From Natrinema hispanicum (GTDB taxonomy: Archaea > Halobacteriota > Halobacteria > Halobacteriales > Natrialbaceae): DNA of 64,000 bases. Numbering within the stretch: the first letter of the stretch is position 1; every line of letters starts with the position of its first letter. Made by a program: the position numbers and the translations under genes. The notes beneath the pieces were generated by a model, which saw only the letters and a list, made by a program, of their open reading frames with translations, had not been told where the DNA came from and did no database searches. The stretch covers positions 124,001-188,000 of the forward strand of contig NZ_SHMP01000009.1 of the NCBI RefSeq assembly GCF_004217335.1. Reading direction: 5' to 3'. This document shows, one piece after another, positions 17,724-25,816 of the stretch.

Positions 17724-18792
17724 GAGCGTGTCATAGAATCCAACTCATAGCTTGAGCTTCTCACGTCCTGGATCGTGTCCTCGCTCGTAGTTGGTGATTG
17801 CAATGACGATCCGAAGACACAGCGCAACAAACACTTCTGTTCGTGCGTGGACGCGGCCTCGGGCGCGGACGTGCCCGAGGCCGCAGTCCTTGACTGCATC
17901 GTTGGTTCGTTCGACTCCTGTCCGGTTGTTGTACGTCTCTTCCAAGATGGATTGTTTCAGCTGAACGTCCTCGCTGTGTTTCTCGATCCGGTCTTCGACT
18001 CTGTACTCGATGTCTTTCGGGTCGTCAGTGTTTCGCGGGTTGTATGGAGCGATTGGCACGACTCCTGCGGCCAGCAGGTAGTCGTGCCAATCGAGGATGT
18101 CGTAGGCGCTGTCTCCAAGCATCCAGATCGGTGTGTCGACGGCGAGCGCGTCACGTGTGACGCGCATCGCCGTCTCTTGGTCTGCTTGTTTGGCCGGTGT
18201 GAACTCCGCTACTATCGGGATCTTTGCGCCGGTTGAAACGATCGTACAGCCGAAGCCGTAGTAGTACTCCTCGGCGGTTGGATCGTAGTTCCATGAGGCA
18301 GCGTCGTTGTACTGGATCGCCTCGATGTGCGTCGAATCGATGGAGTACGTCGAGTCGAGCAGGCCGCGGGCAGCGGCCTGCTCGACAAGTCTCTCGAAGA
18401 TATCGTCGATGACGTGTTCGAGGTCGGTAAGAAACCGGTCAATCGTGTCTCTGGACGGTGGTTTGTCGAGTCCACAGTAGTACCAGACGAGGCCGTGCTG
18501 GAGTTCTCGTGTAACTGGGCGTGTGCCGTAGGTGTCCTTGTAGTAGCAGTGCAGAAAGCCGCGAAAGAGGTCTGGTGGCTGGTGAACTCGTGTTCGCCCC
18601 CGCTTCGAGGGGGCGAACACGTCGTATTCCAGCAGAAACTCGAACTCAAGGTGCTCGAACAGCGGTACTGTCTCGGTAGCCGCGACATTCAAGAAGTCGT
18701 CTACCGAAGCTATGTCTTGCAGGGTTGCGCTTGTGTTGGACACACTTCGCGCACCCTGCTGCTTCGCACGTGACGCTTTCTATGACACGCTC
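17724..18792 (-). mobile_element. IS5-like ISH element, complete
   Basis: A 1069-bp element with 15-bp perfect terminal inverted repeats, GAGCGTGTCATAGAA at 17724-17738 and its complement at 18778-18792. It is flanked by a 6-bp direct repeat ATACCT (17718-17723 and 18793-18798). One long transposase frame fills it. It separates the MFS gene from the flavoprotein gene at 18828, whose start codon lies only ~36 bases outside the element, so the insertion is in or next to that gene's promoter. Confidence 0.88.
17745..18743 (-). CDS. DDE transposase (IS4/IS5 superfamily)
   Basis: 332 residues. A first catalytic Asp is in YSIDSTHIEAIQYND, the second in WMLGDSAYDILDWHDYL, and a glutamate in the NNRTGVERTNDAVKDCGLG segment near the end. 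The C-terminus is RIVIAITNYERGHDPG. The frame is uninterrupted. I call the superfamily from the DDE spacing; the precise ISfinder family cannot be settled by eye. Confidence 0.88.
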   Translation of the reverse strand: MSNTSATLQDIASVDDFLNVAATETVPLFEHLEFEFLLEYDVFAPSKRGRTRVHQPPDLFRGFLHCYYKDTYGTRPVTRELQHGLVWYYCGLDKPPSRDTIDRFLTDLEHVIDDIFERLVEQAAARGLLDSTYSIDSTHIEAIQYNDAASWNYDPTAEEYYYGFGCTIVSTGAKIPIVAEFTPAKQADQETAMRVTRDALAVDTPIWMLGDSAYDILDWHDYLLAAGVVPIAPYNPRNTDDPKDIEYRVEDRIEKHSEDVQLKQSILEETYNNRTGVERTNDAVKDCGLGHVRARGRVHARTEVFVALCLRIVIAITNYERGHDPGREKLKL

Positions 18793-18827
18793 ATACCTTT
18801 GTATCCTCGTACTCCTAAAGCCTGAAT

Positions 18828-19997
18828 ATGGCAGTGAATGTCATCGTACTTGGTGCCGGATACGCTAGTACCGGCGCGATCACTAAACTTCAGTCAGAAC
18901 TGAGCGACAATGCACAGCTTACGTGGATCGCTGATGTCGACTACCACCTCGTTTTGCATGAGTCTCACCGTGTGATTCGAGATCCGTCAGTCCGGTCGGA
19001 CATCACGTTCCCTGTCGATGAGATCGCGGACCCGTCGACCCGGTTCATTCAGGACAAGGTCGTTGGACTCAATGTCGAGGATCAGGTTGTCGAACTCGAA
19101 GCAAGCGACGACGTCGAATACGACTACGTCCTCGTTGCACTCGGCAGCCAGACCGCCTACTACGGCATCCCCGGTCTCGAGGAACACTCTCTGACGCTCA
19201 AAAGCCTCGATGACGCCCTCGAGATCCACGAAACTGTCAACGAAGCAAGCCAGGCCGCGTCCCGCAGCGAGCCTGCACAGGTCGTCATCGGCGGTGCCGG
19301 CCTCTCTGGCATCCAGACCGCGGGTGAAATCGCCGAGCTCCGCGACCAACACCACGCACCCATCGAGGTCCATCTGGTCGAAGCCCTCGAGGAAATCTTC
19401 CCGGGTAACGATCCGGAGTGTCAGCAGGCTCTGCGCGATCGACTCGAAGACGCTGGCGTCCAGATCCACACAGACGACCCGATTACCAAAGCTACCGACG
19501 AGCATATCGAGTTCGAGAAGGGTGACCCCCTCGGTCACGACGTCCTCATCTGGACCGGTGGAATCACCGGTCGCGACACGCTTGCAGATGCCGACCTCGG
19601 GAAAGAACACAACCGCGTCAACGCGGGTGCGAACTTCCAGACCTCCGATGACCGAGTCTTCGCTATCGGGGACTCGGCGATCATCGATCAGGGTGACCAG
19701 CCTGCCCCACCGACGGCACAGGCCGCCTGGCAGGCTGCGGAGGTCGCTGGCGAGAACATTGCTCGTGCGATCGAGAACCGACCGCTCCAGACCTGGGAAC
19801 ACGAGGACAAAGGGACCGTCATCTCCGTCGGGGAAGAAGCTGTCGCCCACAAGGTCAAGCCGGCCTTCGGCGTCTCCCTCCCCGTCGATACCTTCAGCGG
19901 CGTGCCAGCACAGATGCTCAAAAAACTGATCGCCGCCCGCTGGATTGCGGATATCACATCCTGGAACGAAGCCCGCAAGTCCTGGTCCTCGCTGTGA
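18828..19997 (+). CDS. NAD(P)/FAD oxidoreductase, type II NADH dehydrogenase-like
   Basis: 389 residues with two dinucleotide-binding folds. An N-terminal FAD motif VIVLGAGYASTGAI starts at residue 4, the NAD motif VVIGGAGLSGIQTAGEIAEL is at about 150-170, and FAD contact DRVFAIGDSAII is at about 280. This is the layout of NDH-2 and sulfide:quinone reductase-like flavoproteins. The C-terminal region has a short amphipathic part (DTFSGVPAQMLKKLIAARWI) that could contact the membrane. The cysteines of sulfide:quinone reductases are not seen. Its stop codon overlaps the start of a dispersed palindromic repeat. Confidence 0.88.
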   Translation: MAVNVIVLGAGYASTGAITKLQSELSDNAQLTWIADVDYHLVLHESHRVIRDPSVRSDITFPVDEIADPSTRFIQDKVVGLNVEDQVVELEASDDVEYDYVLVALGSQTAYYGIPGLEEHSLTLKSLDDALEIHETVNEASQAASRSEPAQVVIGGAGLSGIQTAGEIAELRDQHHAPIEVHLVEALEEIFPGNDPECQQALRDRLEDAGVQIHTDDPITKATDEHIEFEKGDPLGHDVLIWTGGITGRDTLADADLGKEHNRVNAGANFQTSDDRVFAIGDSAIIDQGDQPAPPTAQAAWQAAEVAGENIARAIENRPLQTWEHEDKGTVISVGEEAVAHKVKPAFGVSLPVDTFSGVPAQMLKKLIAARWIADITSWNEARKSWSSL

Positions 19998-20045
19998 ACC
20001 GCCTCGGGATCGAGCCGCGAGGCACTTGCCTTGCTCATCTGTAGA
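19995..20045 (-). repeat. Dispersed GC-rich palindrome, copy 3
   Basis: Read on the minus strand: CTACAG, then AGCAAGGCAAGTGCCTCG, CGGCTCGATCCCGAGGCG and GTTCAC. It matches the copies at 16230-16326, including the outer CTACAG and AGCA flanks. It starts within the TGA of the flavoprotein gene, a position suited to a transcription stop. Bases 20046-20317 that follow contain no recognisable gene. Confidence 0.7.
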
Positions 20046-20317
20046 CGGTACTGATGATCGTTCTCGGCCCGTCAGTTATTAACTATATTCTGTCAACCAC
20101 CAGGGGTGAAGAGCTGGTCGAAAGTTTACTCGTGCACGGGTCCATCGTCGTTCAAGACGCATGCCCATCGCCGTGTCGGAATCTCCCGGCCCCACGACAT
20201 GAGCATCTGCTTCCTTGCGTGTATCACGCCAATCGTATCCGCCTCTTGATTTGGGAGAGTTAGTGATGGTATCCGTTCACGGGGAAGGGCTTCTCGGTAT
20301 CTGGAGAACCAACTCCT

Positions 20318-21775
20318 TCAGCGGTGGTCGATATTCGCACAGATGTTCTTGACTTGCGTGTAGTTGTCGATGGCCTGTACGCCGTTATCGCGGCCGATTC
20401 CACTCTGTTTGAAGCCGCCGAACGGCGTCTCATTGCCGCCCGCAAAGAATTCGTTGATGTAGATCTGGCCAGCGTCAACCTCGCGGGCGAAGCGGTGGGC
20501 GCGACCGGCATTCTCGGTATAGATCCCCGCGACCAGGCCGTAGTCAGTCGCATTGGCGAGTTCGATGGCCTCTTCTTCATCAGCGAACGTTGAGACGGTG
20601 AGAACAGGTCCGAAAATCTCCTCTTGGGCGATACGCATGTCGTGGGTCACCGAATCAAAGATTGTCGGTTCGACGAAGTACCCGTCACGGTCGAGTCTAC
20701 CCCCTCCAATGACGGGGTCGCCAGCTTCTTGACGGCCAATATCGATGTACTCGAGCACCTCTTCGAGATGATCGCTCGAAGTTAGCGGCCCCATGTCGTC
20801 GTCGTCGATGCCCGGGCCAACGTCCAGAGCGGTCGCGCGGTCGGCGAGATCTGCAAGGAACTCGTCGTGGATCTCTTCGTGGACGAGCAACCGGGATCCA
20901 GCAGAACAGACCTGTCCGGCGTTGCTGAAGATTCCCGTCATCACCCCCTCGAGCGCTGCTTCCCAGTCAGCATCAGGGAAAACAACGTTCGGGCTCTTCC
21001 CACCCAGTTCGAGGACCACCTCTGAGACATTCTCGATGGCACTCTTCCCGACTCTGACCCCAGTCGCGTCTGATCCAGTAAAAGTGACATTGTTCACTTC
21101 TGGATGGCCGGTGAGAGCGGCGCCTGCCTCGCTACCGTGACCAGAGACGACATTCAAGAGACCGTCAGGCAATCCGACATCGGTCGCAAGCTGGGCGAGT
21201 TCGAGGGCGCCAAGCGGCGTTTCCCTGGCTGGTTTAACGACGGCCGCGTTCCCAGCGGCGAGTGCGGGTGCAACGCTCCGAGCGAACAGGTAGATCGGAA
21301 CGTTCCACGGAACGATATGGGCGGTAACTCCGAGTGGTTCGCGAACGGTGTAATCGACGTACGTCTCGGAGAGTGGAATGCTCTCGCCCTGGATCTTATC
21401 CGCGATACCAGCATAGTACTCGAAATGGCGAGCTGCACGTTCGACCTGACCACGCGCTTCTGTCAGTGGTTTCCCGTTTTCCAGCGTCTCGATCTGCGCA
21501 AGTCGTTTCTTCTCATTGCGGATTGCAGCTGCAATATCCGTGAGAATGCGTCCACGTTCGGCCGGCGTCTGACGATTCCACGTCTCGAACGCGTCACGAG
21601 CGACGCGGACCGCCTCGTCAACGTCGTTTTCGGTACCTATCGCAACGGTGGCAAGTTCACCTTCCGTCGCAGGATTGAGAACCGATAGTTGCTCGTCTGT
21701 CTCGGCTGGCTGTTCTTCTCCGTCGATCCACAGGCCATACTGGTTGCTAACTGCAGCAAGTGCTTCTCTGGACAT
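20318..21775 (-). CDS. Aldehyde dehydrogenase (NAD-dependent), copy 2
   Basis: 485 residues from MSREALAAVSNQYGLWI (21775), chosen because it aligns with the start of the paralog at 9028-10491. The open frame extends to 21886, but the extra residues do not match. All ALDH motifs are present: HIVPWNVPIYLF, the glutamate in VVLELGGKSPN, the cysteine in NAGQVCSAGSRLLVHE, and EEIFGPVLTV. It differs from copy 1 mostly at conservative positions and third bases. It lies beside a scrap of a CoA-ligase gene, so an ALDH plus ligase module appears to have existed twice. Confidence 0.94.
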   Translation of the reverse strand: MSREALAAVSNQYGLWIDGEEQPAETDEQLSVLNPATEGELATVAIGTENDVDEAVRVARDAFETWNRQTPAERGRILTDIAAAIRNEKKRLAQIETLENGKPLTEARGQVERAARHFEYYAGIADKIQGESIPLSETYVDYTVREPLGVTAHIVPWNVPIYLFARSVAPALAAGNAAVVKPARETPLGALELAQLATDVGLPDGLLNVVSGHGSEAGAALTGHPEVNNVTFTGSDATGVRVGKSAIENVSEVVLELGGKSPNVVFPDADWEAALEGVMTGIFSNAGQVCSAGSRLLVHEEIHDEFLADLADRATALDVGPGIDDDDMGPLTSSDHLEEVLEYIDIGRQEAGDPVIGGGRLDRDGYFVEPTIFDSVTHDMRIAQEEIFGPVLTVSTFADEEEAIELANATDYGLVAGIYTENAGRAHRFAREVDAGQIYINEFFAGGNETPFGGFKQSGIGRDNGVQAIDNYTQVKNICANIDHR

Positions 21776-21935
21776 CAGCACACGAATAGTCGAATCCATC
21801 ATGCAAATAACTTGGTGAACTTGCAAGCGCCTCGGACGACCTCTCAAAGGCGAGAATATCTGGCGACTTGCGATAGGTTTGGACATCTGCTGTAAGCAGT
21901 TCGAAGGTGAGAACCCAGACCGATTGCAATCGCTA

Positions 21936-22033
21936 TTATCTGGCGTTCTCGATGTTATCGAGCGTGTCGGGATAACTCCGATCCTCGCCAGTGTATGTCG
22001 CTTCGACGCCTCGGAGGACGATCTTCTCGGACT
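21936..22033 (-). pseudogene. 3' scrap of acetyl-CoA-synthetase-like gene
   Basis: The minus strand reads SEKIVLRGVEATYTGED, then RSYPDTLDNIENAR and a stop at 21936-21938. The intact ligase at 14083-16098 ends SGKIIRRAVEATYTGEDLG ... ALDNVENAR. Roughly the last 32 codons survive, with a small internal deletion, and upstream homology stops at about 22033. It is a remnant of a deleted paralog. Confidence 0.8.
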
Positions 22034-22074
22034 ATGATATTGAATCGGCTCCCAGGATTTCGTGAGTCGGTGTC

Positions 22075-22629
22075 TTACGCAGCAACTATCGATGTCCTAT
22101 CTGTTCTTGAGAACACTCCGTTCCTTGAGCCTACTCCAACCCGGCCTTCCTTATACGTCTCGGCGTGCTCCACGTACAGTTCCTGCACCCGAACGAGCTC
22201 CTCGAGATGGGAGTCCTTGATCGGCCGCGTCTCAGCCGGGGCGCCGTACGCGAGGTGGCCTTCCGGAATCGTCTGCCCCTCGGTCACCAGACTACCCGCG
22301 GCGACGAGACAGTTTGATTCGATGACGGCGTCTCTCTGGACGGTACTGGACATCCCAATGAGCGAATCATCTTCGACGGTTGCGTAGTCGATGACAACAT
22401 TGTGCCCGATTGTCACTCTGTCGCCAATGGTTGCGCCGTGCAACATCGAGAACTCCTGAACGTTGGTTTCACTACCGACGACGGTCGGTCCACCGTCGCC
22501 ACGAAGGCAGACAAATGGCCAAAGGCTCGATTGCTCGCCCACGGTGACGTCTCCTACTGCGTATGCCAGTTCCGAAACGAACGCCGAGTCCGCGATCTCT
22601 GGGATTGAGCCCAGTACTGATCGTTCCAT
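22075..22629 (-). CDS. Gamma-carbonic-anhydrase-like hexapeptide protein
   Basis: 184 residues with a left-handed beta-helix made of imperfect hexapeptide repeats (AVGDVTVGEQSSLWPFVCLRGD, TVVGSETNVQE, TIGDRVTIGHNVVIDYATVED). The Zn-ligand region is MLHGATIGDRVTIGH. The family includes gamma-type carbonic anhydrases and PaaY thioesterase-like proteins, which act as trimers. The short C-terminal tail after HLEELVRVQELYVEHAETY is typical. Next to CoA-ester genes, a PaaY-like role is possible, but sequence alone does not decide. Confidence 0.88.
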   Translation of the reverse strand: MERSVLGSIPEIADSAFVSELAYAVGDVTVGEQSSLWPFVCLRGDGGPTVVGSETNVQEFSMLHGATIGDRVTIGHNVVIDYATVEDDSLIGMSSTVQRDAVIESNCLVAAGSLVTEGQTIPEGHLAYGAPAETRPIKDSHLEELVRVQELYVEHAETYKEGRVGVGSRNGVFSRTDRTSIVAA

Positions 22630-22886
22630 GCGACACCCGTATGCCGGGGCGTGATTTAGTGATACCGGAGTTTAGATCTTCTGCGAAGCGCTCGACTGTT
22701 CAACTGAGCATCCTCGATATGCTCTGGTGGCCTCGGAGTGGGTACCGTCGATTCCCGAGAGACGAATACCGATCCGAGACGGATATTTACAGATATGGTA
22801 TCGTGCGTTGCCCACTATCGGTACTTCCCGACTGGTGTGAGAACTGGAGCTAAATCGTTGGTCTCATGAGGAAGATGTCTGGTTGA

Positions 22887-24065
22887 GTGAATGTGTTCAA
22901 TATACCTCAGCCAGACGGTGTTCTTTCGGATTCGGACGTGAAAGATTTAGCGGAAGACGTCATCTGTCAGCTCCCATTGCCGGGGATCGAGGGCTCGCCC
23001 CTCGATCCCGGCGATATCTGGGCTGTTGTCATTCTTGCAGCAGTTAATCAGACATCCATCTGGGAGACGTGCAAGGAAAACGACAACGCTCCCTGTGATG
23101 ACACTGTCATGGACTGGTTCCATACGCTCGACCGAGAATGGCTTGAGCGTATTGCTAACCGCCTTCTCATGGGGTTGGCAATGACGATCCTCGACCCTGA
23201 CCGGTCGAGGATCGTCTCCATTGACTTCGTCGATAACCCCTATCACGGAACGTACGCTGATGAAGAAGGTGAACTCTGCCGTATGCACGCGAAAGACGGA
23301 ACAACGACGTGTCACCGGTACTGTACCGCGTATCTCGTCTCGAACGGGAAGCCGGTGACGTTGGCCATGACGTACGTCCGGAGCGATGAGAAGGAAGCCG
23401 ACGCGGTCGAGCGCGTTCTCGACCGCGTCGAGGCCTATCCCTTCGAGATAGACCTTCTCTTGGCTGATCGTGGCTTCTACAACGAACGTATCCTGCGTCG
23501 TTCGCGGGAGATTGCTGCGACTGTCGTACCCGTCCAAAAGAAGGGCAAGCGCATGAAGAAGAAGCTGGATACGCACTGCTCGTACATGACGACCTATCGG
23601 ATGTACAAAGGCCGCGAGCGGGAACTGGAATTCCCGCTCGCGGTCGCTGTCTCCTATCACGCCGGAGATCGCGGGAAAAGCGGCGAAGTCGTTCGAGGCT
23701 ATGTGGCGTGCGATCTGGCCGATCGCACGCCGAAACAAGTCGAACGACTCTATCGGAAACGGTCAGCGATCGAAACGAGCTACCGTGTATTTCGCCAAGC
23801 ACGAGTGGTAACGACGACACAAGACCCAATCATCCGCTTCGCGTTCGTCCTAGTTGGATTCCTGTTGGAGAACCTCTGGCTTGTGCTTCGATGGGCGGTC
23901 GTCGCCCGCCCCCAGCGGGGCGGGCGCGACCTGCCCGAGGAATTCACGTTCAAGACCTTCTCTGACTGGATCAGACATGCATTAGAGGAAGAGCTAGAGC
24001 GGAGTTGGGAGATCGAGATGAACGGAACAGGTGTGCCAGAAGCATACGCGCCGGCCGCGGGCTGA
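22887..24065 (+). CDS. ISH3-family transposase
   Basis: 392 residues from a GTG at 22887; a second GTG lies at 22893. DDE signatures are IVSIDFVDNPYHGTY (first Asp), DLLLADRGFYNERIL (second Asp) and KRSAIETSYRVFRQARV (Glu). The C-terminal helical part DWIRHALEEELERSWEIEM closes the protein. The frame is complete, so the element may still move. Confidence 0.9.
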   Translation: MNVFNIPQPDGVLSDSDVKDLAEDVICQLPLPGIEGSPLDPGDIWAVVILAAVNQTSIWETCKENDNAPCDDTVMDWFHTLDREWLERIANRLLMGLAMTILDPDRSRIVSIDFVDNPYHGTYADEEGELCRMHAKDGTTTCHRYCTAYLVSNGKPVTLAMTYVRSDEKEADAVERVLDRVEAYPFEIDLLLADRGFYNERILRRSREIAATVVPVQKKGKRMKKKLDTHCSYMTTYRMYKGRERELEFPLAVAVSYHAGDRGKSGEVVRGYVACDLADRTPKQVERLYRKRSAIETSYRVFRQARVVTTTQDPIIRFAFVLVGFLLENLWLVLRWAVVARPQRGGRDLPEEFTFKTFSDWIRHALEEELERSWEIEMNGTGVPEAYAPAAG

Positions 24066-24080
24066 CGCCAGCCCGCGGCC
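24053..24080 (+). terminator. 12-bp perfect hairpin over transposase stop
   Basis: GGCCGCGGGCTG-ACGC-CAGCCCGCGGCC: a 12-bp perfect stem with a four-base loop containing the last base of the TGA stop (24063-24065). It is very stable and well placed to end transposase transcription or to slow ribosomes at the stop codon. It may also shield the element from read-through. Confidence 0.7.
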
Positions 24081-24401
24081 TTGGGCAAGCACCTGGTGAG
24101 CAACAGCATTCGCCTAGAACAGCGTATCTCAGCCTTCTTACTTCACTTCTCCTCATGCGTGGATTCTACTTCCTGTTCACTCAGTTACCACACCGGCATT
24201 CACTCCGTTCGTCCATGACTCAGCACAGTTCACGAAGCGACGTTCGGGAAGTACCGACTATTGGTTCGCCACTTGAGGCAGTACAGAATCGGATTATCCA
24301 GTATTGGAACCCAATCTCGAGGAAAAGGTCCAGTGAAACCGTATGAGCCATGATCATCTAAAAATTTCATGCAAAATTCTCGGATTTTCTCGAACGAAGA
24401 A

Positions 24402-24423
24402 TTTTATACGTAGTGTTCGTATA
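24402..24423 (+). promoter_or_regulatory. TATA box and palindromic operator of IclR gene
   Basis: TTTTATA (24402-24408) lies about 25-30 bases upstream of the ATG at 24432. It overlaps a palindrome TATACG-N7-CGTATA (24405-24423). The centre spacing equals that of the palindromes at 238-254 and 25404-25646. This fits an autoregulatory site, by inference. Confidence 0.5.
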
Positions 24424-24431
24424 GTAATGCC

Positions 24432-25196
24432 ATGGGTGACAAAACCGGGCGAAAGCTACAGACAACAGCTACTTCGCTTGAGGTCATAGAGGCGCTTCAA
24501 GAACGTGACGGCGGGCGAGTCACGGAAGTAGCCGATGCGCTTGAGCTGGCTCCAAGTACGGTCCATTCACATCTGACAACGCTACTGGCGAATGGTTACG
24601 CCGTCAAAGAGGGCGACGAGTACCATCTCAGTCTTCGATTTCTCGAACACGGAGAGTACGTTCGCAATAGGAAAAACGCCTACAGAACTGCAAAGTCATA
24701 TACGAAGCAACTCGCCGAAGAAACCGACTGCAGAGTTGTGTTTACGATCGAAGAAAACGGACGCGGGGTCTATATGTACACGTCCTCCGGAAAACACGCG
24801 GTCTGGACGTATTCGACCATCGGCAAGCGATTCTACTTGCACCAAACTGCCGCCGGAAAGGCCATTCTATCGGAGTTTTCTCGAGCGTCTGTCGAGGAAA
24901 TAATTGACCAATGGGGGCTTCCTTCGGCGACGGAGAACACGATAACCGACACCGAAACGCTTCTTGATCAACTCGAGACGGTTCGCGAGAGGGGAATCTC
25001 GTTCAACTACGAGGAACAACTCGAAGGTATCAAAGCCATCGGTATTCCCGTAAACGGATCCGACGGCCGTGTCATCGGGGCGTTCAGCGTCGCCAGTCCA
25101 GCCAAACGGCTCACCGACGAACAGTTTGAAGAGGACATTCCGGACATCTTGTCCGGTGTCGCCAACGAATTCGAACTCGAGTTATCTCTTTCATGA
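24432..25196 (+). CDS. IclR-family transcriptional regulator
   Basis: 254 residues. Winged HTH at about 12-70 (SLEVIEALQERDGGRVTE, LAPSTVHSHLTTLLANGY), then the GAF-like IclR effector domain with RFYLHQTAAGKAILSEFS, GISFNYEEQLEGIKAIGIPV and GAFSVASPAKRLTDEQF. Normal length for the family. It is transcribed towards the amidohydrolase-Rieske-oxidase operon starting at 25817 and is the best candidate for its control. It is a paralog of the partial gene at the left edge. Confidence 0.93.
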   Translation: MGDKTGRKLQTTATSLEVIEALQERDGGRVTEVADALELAPSTVHSHLTTLLANGYAVKEGDEYHLSLRFLEHGEYVRNRKNAYRTAKSYTKQLAEETDCRVVFTIEENGRGVYMYTSSGKHAVWTYSTIGKRFYLHQTAAGKAILSEFSRASVEEIIDQWGLPSATENTITDTETLLDQLETVRERGISFNYEEQLEGIKAIGIPVNGSDGRVIGAFSVASPAKRLTDEQFEEDIPDILSGVANEFELELSLS

Positions 25197-25403
25197 ATTT
25201 TGAAAGTCGTCGATGTACACCGTGAAGATGTAAATCGAATTTATAAGTTACATCTGTACGTCTGTAAAACAGTCTAACCTGCGTCAGTGCGAATTCTATT
25301 TTGGCATCGTCGAAATGCTTGTAGTACGAGGAATTATAATGAGTGTTGCAGTTGTACCTGACTTGGGAATGGAATAGCCACCCTGAGATGAACTCCATCA
25401 TTG

Positions 25404-25424
25404 TATTTCGACAGGGTCGAAATA
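25404..25424. promoter_or_regulatory. Palindrome TATTTCG-N7-CGAAATA
   Basis: Perfect inverted repeat, arms of 7 bp extendable to 9 (TATTTCGAC/GTCGAAATA). It belongs to the set of TTTCG-N7-CGAAA sites found in this gap and upstream of etfBA. It could be an IclR-protein operator or simply an RNA hairpin. Confidence 0.4.
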
Positions 25425-25623
25425 AGGGTGGGGTGAAATAACGCTCTATCCAGCATCTGTCTGGATCATAAATTGGGTCAGTAACTGCTGAGGATACCAG
25501 AATACGCGCCACAAGTACCTCATCAACCGGGTAAACAGAGCTACTGACGATCCATGTCGGCGATCGTCCGCTATGATTACATTCGTATGTCTGTAAAACA
25601 CCAAACCTGTGTCAAGGAGGATT

Positions 25624-25646
25624 CTATTTCGCTATTGTCGAAATAG
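25624..25646. promoter_or_regulatory. Palindrome CTATTTCG-N7-CGAAATAG
   Basis: Perfect 8-bp arms with a seven-base centre, about 170 bases upstream of the amidohydrolase start. A one-mismatch relative, CTATTTTG-N7-CGAAAT, lies in the first repeat copy at 25296-25316. Confidence 0.4.
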
Positions 25647-25816
25647 CCGTAGTGTCTGGGATCACAAGGAATGTCGAAGTTATACTGTCAGCTGTAACTG
25701 AGCCTATGATCCGTTACGGCTGGTCCAGTAACCTGTCACAGGATCATTGATGGTGCCAGTCGAACAACTATGGAAAATGGTAATGTTTATCAGGGGCTGT
25801 TGAAAATAGGCAAGTG

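Larger units (their letters stand above)
22818..24257 (+). mobile_element. ISH3-type insertion sequence
   Basis: About 1.44 kb bounded by inverted repeats TCGGTACTTCCCGA (22818-22831) and its complement (24244-24257). A CTA sits directly outside both ends, which is shorter than the 4-5 bp duplication expected, so the outer limits may be off by a few bases. It encodes one transposase on the same strand. A strong hairpin overlaps the transposase stop. Confidence 0.8.
25250..25765. repeat. Diverged tandem repeat in 620-base gap
   Basis: The gene-free stretch 25197-25816 contains two diverged copies of one segment about 330 bases apart. Copy 1 begins GTCTGTAAAACAGTCTAACC (25258), copy 2 GTCTGTAAAACACCAAACC (25588). 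Both continue GATTCTATTTnGnnATnGTCGAAAT and later a CAGTAAC...AGGAT...CCAG stretch (25481-25500 and 25728-25760). Copy 2 lies just upstream of the operon start. No protein-coding signal was recognised in either copy. Confidence 0.6.

Noticed and set aside
18987..19850. 287-residue minus-strand frame
   Set aside because: Antisense to the flavoprotein gene with two Rossmann motifs.
20054..20263. 69-residue plus-strand frame after the flavoprotein gene
   Set aside because: Non-acidic, Cys-rich by chance, no homologous pattern and no promoter.
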